Source of the DNA: Bemisia tabaci
Taxonomy: Eukaryota > Arthropoda > Insecta > Hemiptera > Aleyrodidae
Length of the DNA: 64,000 bases
Assembly: GCF_918797505.1 (NCBI RefSeq)
Contig: NC_092800.1
Coordinates: 36,384,263 to 36,448,262 of the forward strand
Direction: 5' to 3'
Shown: piece after piece, positions 37,311 to 48,300 of the stretch
Layout of the letters: each line of letters opens with the position of its first letter
Position numbering within the stretch: position 1 is the first letter of the stretch
Translations under genes and position numbers: made by a program
The notes under the pieces: generated by a model
Told to the model about the DNA's origin: nothing
Seen by the model: only the letters and a program-made list of their open reading frames with translations
Database searches by the model: none

Positions 37311-37720
37311 TTCGCCTTCAACTGCATCTGCAGCAATTGTTGTTACGAATGTGTTGTGCGTGCTGATTTCAACTAATTACATACTCGACTCTCTGAAGGC
37401 GTTTTATATGCGAAAGCAATTCGCCTTCAAATGCGTCTGCAGCAATTGTTGTTACGAATGTGTTGTGCGTGCTGATTTTAACTCATTACATACTCGACTC
37501 TCTGAAGGCGTTTTATATGCTCAAATAGCGCAATCTGTCAGAGAATGAACGAAGTAGGGATTGAGCGATTCATTCAATTTCACTTCTCTTGTTCTCCAAC
37601 AGGGTGCTCTACTTTCGCATATTAAACGCCTTCAGAGAGTCAGGTATGCGATGAGCTGAGATCAGCATGCACAACATATTCGTAACAACAATTGCCGCGG
37701 ACGCAGCAAAAGGCGAATTA
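37311..37720. repeat. 109-bp direct repeat pair plus an inverted copy
   Basis: Units start at 37311 and 37420 (TTCGCCTTCAA, GCAATTGTTGTTACGAATG, GACTCTCTGAAGGCG). A third copy is inverted at about 37610-37720. It may be the remains of a TIR element with one duplicated arm. Confidence 0.7.
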
Positions 37721-37749
37721 AAAACAACCGTAGGTATAGTACACATTAC

Positions 37750-39170
37750 TTTATCGTCGTCAATTTATTGCAATGTTATCGAACACAAAATTATGATAAA
37801 TTGCGATTTCATTGCATAAATTTGCAATAAAATCGCGATTTTATCGAAGTCGATTTTTCGCAATATTATCGAAAAAAATCGCGATAAATTGAGATAAAAT
37901 TTCGATTTTATCGAACACGAACTTTTCAGAGATGAAATTTCGACAAGATCGAAAATCGCTCAGATATATATGATCCTAGCGATTTCATCACCGACAAATC
38001 GTAAAACATTGCAACTTAATTGGACCGTGTCAAACAGAGAGGAGCTAAACCACATCAGCTATTGCCAAATTTAACTGGGCAATTTAATTTTTTACAAGAC
38101 AAAAAAACGTTTGTGCGGATACCTTTGAGAATTTTCAAGAATTCCCTTTGTACTATGCAGAGAATTCACTAAAATGTGCACAGAAATCCGCACAACCGTT
38201 CTCACGTAAATAATTAAACTGTCCGATTACTTAAAGTTGGCAGTAGCTGATGTGGCTTGGTTCCTTTCGCTGAACGCGATCCAATCGAGAAAAAATTCCA
38301 TTTATCGAACGCGATTTTATAGAGATAAAATTGAGACAAGATCGTGGATAATCGCTCAGATGTTGATCCTAGCGATGTTATCGCGCCAACGAATTGTAAA
38401 AAAAATCGCAACTTAATTTCAAAATACCGCGATTTTTTCTTTGAAAATCGGTACTTGAGTAATGCGATTTCATCGCATAAATTTGCAATGAAATCGCGAT
38501 TTTCACTGGAAAAAAATCCACATTGGATCTAGAGTCCAGACTCTTGAAAACATTGACAAGAAAAAGGACTCTTGATTCAATCAGATTTAAGCTTAAATCT
38601 GATTGAATCAGGAGTATTTTTTCTTGTCGATGTTTTTAAGAGTCTGGACTCTAGATCCAATGTGTTTTTTTTCCAGTGTTATCGACGTCAATTTATCGGA
38701 ATATCATCGAAAAAAATCGCGATAAATTGAAATAAAATTTCGATTTTATCGAACGCGACTTTACAGAGATTAAATCGGGACAGGATCGAGGATAATCGCT
38801 CAGATATTGATGATCCCAGCGATGTTATCGCCTACAAATTGTAGAAAAATCTCAACTGTTTAATTTCAAAATACCGCGATGTTTCCTTTGAAAATTGCTC
38901 CTTGAGTAATGATAAATTTGCAATGAAACCGCGGTTTTATTGACGTCAATTTATCGAAATATTATCGGAAAAAATCGCGATAAATTGAAATAAAATTTCG
39001 ATTTTGTCGAACGCGACTTTACAGAGATGCAATCGGGACAAGATCGAGGATAATCGCTCAGCTATTGATGATCCCAGCGATGTTATCGCCTACAAATAGT
39101 AAAAAAATCGCAACTTAATCTCAAAATGCCGCGATTTTTCCGTTGTAAAATTCTACTTGAGTGGATATGG
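37750..39170. repeat. Satellite-like array, units of roughly 250 bp
   Basis: Diverged units recur with AATCGCGATAAATTGA, ATTTCGATTTTATCGAA, AATCGCTCAGAT and AGCGATGTTATCGCC. It is rich in self-complementary CGATTTTATCG-like words. A foldback element interrupts it at 38504. Confidence 0.7.
38504..38679. mobile_element. Foldback element (CACTGGAAAA ends), copy 1
   Basis: Arms contain CATTGGATCTAGAGTCCAGA and its inverse, with AAATCTGATTGAATC at the turn. It is inserted in the satellite-like array. Related copies are at 63089 and 63622. Confidence 0.75.
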
Positions 39171-39260
39171 ATATTCAAGGATCGGGCCCGCTGCACAGTG
39201 GATCGCGTCAATCAGAGAGTTCGGACATGAAATTTTTTACTAAAACTGCAACCTTTGATA

Positions 39261-39266
39261 TTTATT
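39261..39266 (-). terminator. Candidate polyadenylation signal of the GPCR gene
   Basis: AATAAA on the minus strand, about 180 bases after the GPCR stop codon. Confidence 0.3.
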
Positions 39267-39446
39267 TCGTCACATTTTAAATTTTAAGGGGTGCTTTTTG
39301 AAGAAAATTTCACGAGGAAACCATCGGAACCATTTTTAAAATCTCTAAGTTTTGTATTAACGGAGTAATAAGCGTTTAAAGTTTCCAAATTCTGTCCGAC
39401 CTCTTCTATTGGCTCAATCCACCGTGCGCTGCGGCCGGTGGAAGGC

Positions 39447-42269
39447 TCAAGCTAGATAGACAGAAGACTCCCGTTTCTGGTTGAGCCGGTTCTGGGGCTT
39501 GGGCACGGTGTAGCGGGGGTGGAAGACGCCGAGGGCGGCCTCGTTGGTGGAGGAGGGCGGGGGGTGGTGCTTCTGGCGCCCGGGGTTGTGGTTCGAGAGG
39601 AAGCGGAGGTGGTTGGCGAAGTAGAACTTGGACTCCTGGTGGGAGCTATCGCGGTTGCCTCGCTTGAGCCAGTCGTAGCAGGAGGCGTTGAGCTGGAGCG
39701 ACTGCCGGTTGAGCGACCAGTAGACCAGCGGGTTGATGGTCGAGTGGGTGTGACCCAGGAGGAGGCAGAACGGCAGCACCGAACGGAGAAGCTCCTCCAT
39801 CTCCGTGTCGAACTCCAAAGAGACCTGAAAATTATCAGACCTGTTAGCCAATCCAAGCTCGACACCAGGCATCGATATTAATATTAATGAGCCGTAGAGT
39901 CCCTTTACTGAGAGTCAAGACAACACCCCCTCATGGAGTCACAAACGGGAATAAAGATTACACAAATTGAACGTTTTTTGTAATCTTTGATCGGCCCATT
40001 CTCAAATTCCTTTCTCCGTTCCATCTCTCATTCCGTTTGCTCCTTGCCGAACCCGTAATTCCCTGGTCCATTCTAGATTATAATCTTTGCAATCGGTGAA
40101 AATGTAATCTTTATTCCCGTTTGTGACTCCGTGGAGGCCTAAAATACGGGAACCAATCAGAAATGGATTCACATTGTCTTGACTCTCAGTATAAAGGGAC
40201 TCTAATGAGCCGTTGTGGTTTTGAAAGTAACGCGCACTGGCGCCTACAAATCTAACGCGATACTTCACGCATCGCGTAATGCTAGAAGTATCCTGTTAGG
40301 TTTGTAGGCGCTAGTGCGCGTGTCGCGCTGGCAGCTACGCTGCCGTGATAGCGAAGAGAGCCGTAAGTGCAAAAATGAAGTTTTGAGAAAACGGGCTCTG
40401 AAGCTTCTGACCGGAAAATATTATTGAAAGGAGCCTCCGTCCTTCGTCAAATTGCCACTAATCGTCCGAAAGATTCCTAGAAATCGTTTGGATGATTAAA
40501 AATCGACCGATTTTATTTCAATTACGTGAAAAGGGTATTTTTCATTTTCATGCTAGGTTATTGTTAGGCAAGACAGCCGTAAGTGCTATCTTCTGCGTGC
40601 TTTTGTGGTAGCGTGTTGGACACACAACAAACACATTTTCAGGTTGGAAATCCGCAGATGAGGGCGGCATTCCTCTTGAAAGCACTGTTTTCATTGGTTC
40701 TCATGCACCTACGGCTGTCTTGAGGAAAACTATGTCATTTTTTGTGCACTTACGGCTTTTTCATACGTCTCGTTTTCATTAAATTAGGATGAATTTTGCT
40801 GTTTTAGCTGTCTCAGTAATTTCATCTAAAAGGGTTTAGACGAATTTTGAAGAAACTCGATTTTGAAAATTTTGCACTTACCGCTCTCTTTGCTATCAAG
40901 GCAGTACGCCTCTCCGGTCTGTGTTTGGCTTCAATATTTGAAGTCGCGGAGTCAGCATTTTTCAACTCATGATTTTGAAATTTCTGCACAATCCGCATGG
41001 ATTACTCTCATTTATATTGAAGGGGGGGGGGGATGTTTTAAAGAAAAACATACTGTGTGTTTTGTAAATGTTAAGATGGTTCCGTGTCAAAAGTGTTTTT
41101 CAAAGCACTTTAATTGTTTATTTTATATTTTGTGCTTTTACTTCGCTGCAGCGTGGAGTACGCGCAACCAAACGCTCAAAACTGGACGTATTTGTCAATT
41201 AAAATCCGTGCGGAGTGTGCAAAAATTTCAAAATCATGAGTTGAAAAACGCTGACTCTGCGAGTTTTAATATTAGAGCCAAACGCAGAGCGGAGAGGCGT
41301 GCTGTCAGCGCAACACACGCACTGGCGCCTTCAAACCTAACTGGGATACTTCACGCGTTGCGCAATGCGTGAAGTATCCCTGTTAGGTTTGTAGGCGCCA
41401 ATGAGCGTGTCGCGCTGGTCGTCCTCGCCTGCCGCGCCGAAGTATGCCGCGGCGCCTCAAGCAACTATTTCACAACAGAGGTGTTGCACAGAATCATATC
41501 ATACGAGATTGAAGGCACTCCAACGTATCAAGAACGGCAGGCATCCTTTAAGAGTACGGAGCTTTCCTCGCAAAATAAATCTTGATTTATTTTAGTATTT
41601 ATTTTAGTTTTTATTTCGTAGTATCTTGATACTACGGCATAAAATGAAAGAGGTAGTGCAAAAACTCACTAAGTCCTAGCATCCGTAATTAAAAACATTT
41701 ATCATAATATTTGAATTTTATTTGAGAACGAAGTGTCTCGATTTAGGTAGAAACATTCTTGAGTATGCCGTCAAGAAGATTTTATCTTGAATAAAAAATA
41801 ACTGTTCGAAAATTTCACTGAATTGGTCAGTTGCGCTGGTCACAGAATAGTGTTTTGGAGCCTGATTCTTGTAGATTACCTAAAAATAATAAGATCCATC
41901 CAAACAGTAACTTTAACCGTGGAATATTAACCCAGATATTGCACTTTGAAAAAATCGATTTATGGCCTCATCCACCGCGGTAGAGACACCCTTGGTTTCT
42001 TCCACCTCGCTCTCATCCGAATTTCACGTTGAGTAATCAGTGCAATGTGTCTCCCTCACTGATGGAAGGAAGGCGGAAGATACCAGGATGTCACTCCCGC
42101 GGTGGATGACATGATAAACTGAATTTTTCAAAGCGCGACATCTCGGTTAATATTGGACTTGGAGAGTTGCTGTTTGAACGGATCTTGTTATTTTAAGCTA
42201 ATCAAAAGGAATCTAGCAACAAAACACGATTCTAAGACCAGCATGTAACCCATTCAGTTTTTTTTTTTT

Positions 42270-42307
<38 letters not shown>

Positions 42308-45300
42308 ATGTAATGAAGATGTTGCAATGCGAAGGAATTTGCGATTTGACTGTTGATTCTTGTGTAAAAGTTCGCGAGAAACACGATGGTGCCACTGGTT
42401 TTTCTGAAATCAACTCCCAAGCTCAAAAAAAGCTCTCAAGTTGAGGCCAAAATGGAGGGGATATCCCACCCTACCCTGAGAGTCCACCTCTACATCAAGA
42501 CAAACTCTCCATGCGAAGATAGGGAGCAAATACATTAGCAGGGTTGCCGTGTTTTCAGTTTTAGAGACCCAAATAAAGTGGCAGCCCTGTCAATGTATTT
42601 GCTCCCTATCTTTGCATGGAGAGTTTGTCTTGATGTAGAGTGGACTCTCAGGATAGCGTGGGATATCCCATCCATTTTGGCCTCAACTTGAGAGCTTTTT
42701 TTGAGCTTGGGGGTTGATTTCAGAGAAAGCCAGTGGCACCATCGTGTTTCTCGCAAACTTTTACATACGAATCGAGAGTCAAATTGCAAATTCCTCACAC
42801 ATGCAACATCTCCAATATGTGATTACGTATACCTTGACTATGACGTAGGGGAACCAGCAGGTGACGAAGACGACGACCATAGCGACGAGCATGTTGGCGA
42901 GGCGCTTGCGTGAGTTGAGCGACTGGCGCGACATCTGCTTGGTGAGCGGTGGGCGGGGCTTGGGGGCGGCGGTGGGCGGGCCGGGGCGGAGCCTTGTGAC
43001 CTTGGAGCCGCCGGCACCGCCCGTTGCCGCCCCCTCCTGGGCGTGGCCGTGGGCGTGGCGCCCGCTCCGCCGCCCCGCTGCCCGCTCCCGTTCGCGCTTT
43101 TTCCGGCGGATGGCCGCGTGGCGGTGGTGCCGGAACCCGGAGCCCTTTTCGCCCCGCCTCGTGTCGCTCACCGACGACTCAGACTCCTCCTCCGCACGGA
43201 ACTGCATGATCTGCAACATGACAAGGAATACAGGTTAGACAAACATGGGGAAATGAAGGGAGAGTACGGACATATCGGTAACTTTGAGGTTAGGCGACGG
43301 TGCTCTCGGGGCCCAAAAGGGCAGCTCTGCAGCACGCACTAATTCTTAAATCAATTATTTTGTTTTCAATCAACCATGTACACCTCTGCACTTGCTAAGA
43401 ATGGGTCAGTTGCGTTGATCACAGGATCGTCTTTTGATACCTGATCCTTGTAGATTAGCTAAAAATAATGAGATCTGTCCAAACGGCAACTTTCTACGTT
43501 CAATATTTACCAAAATATCGCCCTTTGAAAAGTCGAGTTTTTGACGTCATTCACCGCGGTAGTAACACCCTTGATTTCTTCCACCTTGCTTTCATCTGTC
43601 AGTGTGACGCACATTTGCACCAGTTACTTAACGTAAAACTGCAGTAAGGTGGAAGAAACCAGGGGTGTCACTACCGCGGTACCGCGGTGAATGACGTCAA
43701 AGCCCGACTTTTCAAAGGGCGATATCTCGGCTAATATTGAACGTAGAAAGTTGCTGTTTAGACAGATCTTACTATTTTTAGCTAATCTACAAGAATTGAG
43801 TATCAAAACACGATTCTGTGACCAGCGCAACTGACCCATTATACCTCCGGAGATGATCTACCAATCGAAATGCTTAAGGCAATAAAAATGTAACATAATT
43901 GAGGAGCATTCCGGAAAAGGGGCACATACGCGTATGTGCCCTTTTTCCGGAAATGGCAGAAACGGATTCCTCGCATCCTAATGTACCAATGTCCCGAGTT
44001 TCAGCTTAATTGATCAATTTTTGGAGCTAAGAGACCAAGTTTTGTGAGGCTAAGTCAGGCGTATTTCATCTTTTTGCCCCTGGGTACGGTCGCCGCGACG
44101 CGACGTTGAGGAGATAGCGCGCAGGGCGCAGGCAGGCAGGCAGGTGAGGGTACTGATATAAGTAAGGATCCCTCACCACAGATGCATCGCACTGATTCTA
44201 CTAATGAATGCAATATCATCGGGTTGCAGTGATTGTCTACGCGTTGCACCGGTGACACGTGAAATTTTGTAATTATTAATGGTTCAATTTTTAATGGTCT
44301 CTTGTGGGTTTGAATTTTTCGTTTTTTTCGCGTGTTTTGCTGTCTTTTTTATTAACGATGATCGAAAATGATCCACCCGCACGTTCGCGATCGAAATTAT
44401 GATTTATTTTCGTTTAGAAACTCGTTAAAGTCTTGAAAATTTAGCTTTGAAAGCCAAAACCTATAACCACCGGTCCATTTCCGGAAAAAGGGCACATAAC
44501 GGAAAATTTAAAAAATTCCTCCCACAACACGGAAAGAAGTGTAAGTTTTACCAATGGTCGTTATTCATTCTAGGGTGTATGAACGTTGATATGAGTGCCC
44601 CAGTTCCGATGTATGTCATCATCAGTGCCCAGAAAGTAGGAATGAAAACTTCAAATGAGTTTTTCTCACAACTTGTTTTTTCGGTATGTGCCTTTTTCCG
44701 GAAAGCTCCTCAATTGTATTTAGCTAATGGGTGGTATTTATACGTTGTTTTGTAAAATGCGCAGTTATTTGGCTTCAACTAACTTGTCATTAGTTTCACG
44801 GTTCCTAACTGCTAACTGCAACACGTTTAATTATTAAAGATTTCATTTTGTAAATCTCATCCCACTTTTGAATTGTTTGGTTTTGATCGGTTTTTTGAAC
44901 TCAGCCTCACTCTAACATCTGGTCACCTAAATCTGTAATCACATGCAAAATGCGATTTACCAGTTGTAGCTATGATGCCAGTCTTTATCATTATTAAAAT
45001 GAGAACATGCCCATTTTAGTATTAAAATAACCGCTAATTTCAGAGTCACATTAGCCGCGCAACACGGTGGATTTCGCCGAGAATTCACGAGCAGGATGCT
45101 TGGTAAGTACAGATAAACTGGGTAATAAGTCAATTTTGAATTTAAAACCAAGCAATTCTGCCCACAGTCTTAGTATAAAAATAATCGCTGATCTGGGAGT
45201 CAGATTCTAGCATCGAGACACGTTTTCTGGAACTCGTCCTTGGGATTCATAGTAAAAAGGTTATCTACTGATTTTAAACTCAAAGGCGACTGTCGATATT

Positions 45301-48300
45301 TTACCTCTCTTGGAAAGATTCCGTATATCATAATTAATGTTTGTAATATGAGGATCGGCAAACAAGAGAGAGGAAAAAAGTAAGCGCCTCAATTATTATG
45401 AACTGAATGAGGGATGGTGTTGATCAGCCCCGGGAGAAATTGAAAGAAAACACCGGAGTAGGCGAAAAAAAAGGGTCAAATGCGTGGATCCCTGACCTCA
45501 GAGCCGAAAGGTTAGGTAATTTAAATTGAAGCAGGTGCGTGGCTTGATTCAAAGGTAGGCACTCGGGCTCGTGCCGCAGTTTTTAATTAACCGCAAATAA
45601 GAAGGCACACCGCGCTGAGTTGCCACTGCCGAGATGAATTAATATTTCATAATCCAAATTTTTTGTTTCTTCATCTGGAATGTGGGAAATTCAAAACTTA
45701 GGGAGTGCTATCGAATATTGCTGTGATTAAACAGACACTCGCCCTTATAATTCAACCTGCATGAGCGTGTATGCTTCAGGATATTAACAATTCTCTCCAT
45801 TGAAAATAAAATAGAGCTGACATCGTCACCTTCCGGCCAAAGTAGAGTCCCTTTATACTGAGAGTCAAGACAATGCGAATCCATTTCTGATTGGTTAACC
45901 GGATTTTAGGCCTTCACAGTGTCACAAACGGGAATAAAGATTACATTTTCACCAATTGCAAAGATTATAATCTGGAATGGACCGAGGAATTTCGGGTTCG
46001 ACAAGGAACAAACGGAATGAGAGAAGGAACGGAGAAAGGAGTTTGAGAATGGGCCGATCAAAGATTACGAAAAACGTTCAATTTCTGTAATCTTTATTCC
46101 CGTTTGTGACTCCATGAGGGGTGTTGTCTTGACTCTCAGTATAAAGGGACTCTAGGCCAAAGTATCACAAGCGCCATGCGACTATTCAAAATTTCCGCCG
46201 CCATTTTATTTTTTTACCGAGGGATTGTCGGTTGAGTCTGTTTGAAAATTTCACTGAATTTTATCGGCAGCACAAAGAAAATTCAGTGAGATCTCCAGAC
46301 AGTTGCGTTCAAAAGTTTCTCTGTAAAAAAAATGAAATGGCGGCAGAAATTTGTATACGTCGCATGGCGATTGCGATACTTTAGCCAGAAGGTGACGACA
46401 CGCTCTACACCTCTTGCATGTTAATGAATGAGTAAAATCAATGAATGGTCAAAAAAGCTAAGCATAGCTGAGCAGCGTACACCCAATGATGAAATATTAC
46501 GGTATCTGCTATTCTGTTGGGCGACACGACGCCAACGCGCATCGTAGAAAGACGAGACATTGATGATGACTCCTAGATGCAACTAAACCTGCTCTGCGGA
46601 TGTCTGTATTGCATACACAAATAATTGAAGGCACTCCGGTTTGCCCTGCACAGTTGCGACCTGCGTCCATCAAGCCACTAACATGACTCATCTGCGCTTA
46701 TAAAAGAGAGTCGCCATTTTTTGCGTGGTTTGGTGTATTCGTTTACAAGATACTTCAAAAAGTTGGAAATGCTTCTGTGAGACTTCAATTTGAAAGCGGT
46801 ATTGTTTTCAGGTAGATAATTCATCCAATGAATCAAAAAGCAATGAATGGAAACAGCTCCCTCAATCAGGAAGATCTCGTCTGATTTACATTCAGATTAT
46901 GGGCTAGGTTTTGAGGAGGCTTTAACGCATGCATCATGAGTAAAATTAAACAGAATGACTAGGGAAGTAAATCCTTACAGGAGATTACAATGATTTGCCA
47001 CTGCAAAAAATTTAAAATACACTCGTAAAAATTCTATTATTTTGGCAAACTTAGAGGTAGACGAGTAAAAATCGATACCTTGAATTTTCAAAACTTGCAA
47101 TATTTTTTTCTATCCCTCGTTAAATTTCGTCCAGACGCAAATCATCGGGATCCCGTAAAATGAAGTATTTCTACAAAATTACTCCATCAAATTTCACTTC
47201 TCTAATCAATTAATCTCGTTAAAGTTCGCCTATTTTTATGATGCTTCCCAACAGCAGTCTGCCGAAAACCACTTTGAAACACGTGAAAAACTCTGAGAAA
47301 ATTTTCTAGTGGATCATTAGAAACCCCTGTCATACAGGGTTATTCAAAAGTTACGCACCACTGGCCATAACTTTAGTTCTAATTATGATATCGATTTGCG
47401 GTTTGTGGCGTCCTTCCTCATATCGAGGGGGAAACTTTTTGAGGTACTTTTCAGTTCTTCACCCCCCCAGGGGGAGGGGGGCGGGGGGCAACTCAAAAAT
47501 TTCAAATGGCAACCCCCATCATGTGATACATCGTTAGAAAGAGCATGAAAAAAGAAAATTTTTGGCGCAAACCGGAAGTCAATCTGACCCCCCTGTCAAA
47601 AGTTAGGGGGGTCCAAAGGTTATTTAGGGGGTCCGTACCTTCATTTTTTAGAGTAGCTTCGGCGGCTCTTGGACATACCGTTTCTCTTTTCAAAGAGTCC
47701 TCGAATACTCCAAGTCTGATACCGAAGTCTTCATATTGCCCCCGGGCCACCACAGCCCCCCGTAGGGGGGGATGGGCCTGTTACAATGAAACATTGCATT
47801 AAAATGCGAAAAGTCACAGGAGAGCTTCAAACTTAGCATCAAATCCGAGTGGAACTTCTTGCCAATGTTAACGCAAACGCAGCCTGCGACTTTAAAGTGA
47901 GTTTTCAAAACTCTTAGCCCCCTGCCCCCCCCCTCATTTTTGGTTGCAGAGCGGGTAAAAACCGGGACATTCACTACAAATAATGCCCGAAACTAATGTC
48001 CAACTTGAGGAGGACCCTTGAAACGTTGCGATCAGTCGGAGCATTGAAATACAAGGACTGCCACCCCCTTAAAGTACGGAAACATCCAAAACACCCCCGC
48101 TGCCCCCCTCATTTTTCGTTGCGGAGCGGGTAAAAACCGGCAAAATCGCCAGAAATGATGCCCGAAACCACTGTAGAACTTGACGAGAACCCTTGAAACG
48201 TTGCGATCAGTCGGAGAATTGCAACACAGGAACTGCCGCCCACTTTAAGGACGGAAACATCCATAAAACCCCCGCTGCCCCCCTCTTTTTTCGTTGCAGA

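Larger units (their letters stand above)
30144..39446. other. Intergenic region between RPAP3 and the GPCR
   Basis: About 9 kb with no convincing gene apart from the possible RPAP3 exon at 31632. It holds the MITE at 32150 and a weak inverted pair around 33.54-33.95 kb, whose 142-codon minus-strand frame (33876-33448) I do not recognise. It also holds the GC-rich tandem array at 35841, the 109-bp repeats at 37311 and the satellite-like array at 37750. The stretches 32.4-33.5 and 34-35.8 kb show only AT-rich sequence. Confidence 0.5.

Noticed and set aside
39452..39865. Long Ser/Thr/Arg-rich frame opposite or offset to the GPCR last exon, and similar frames at 42861-43342 and 54312-54781
   Set aside because: These are shadow frames made open by the GC-rich GPCR exons. 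The GPCR frame carries the conserved motifs.
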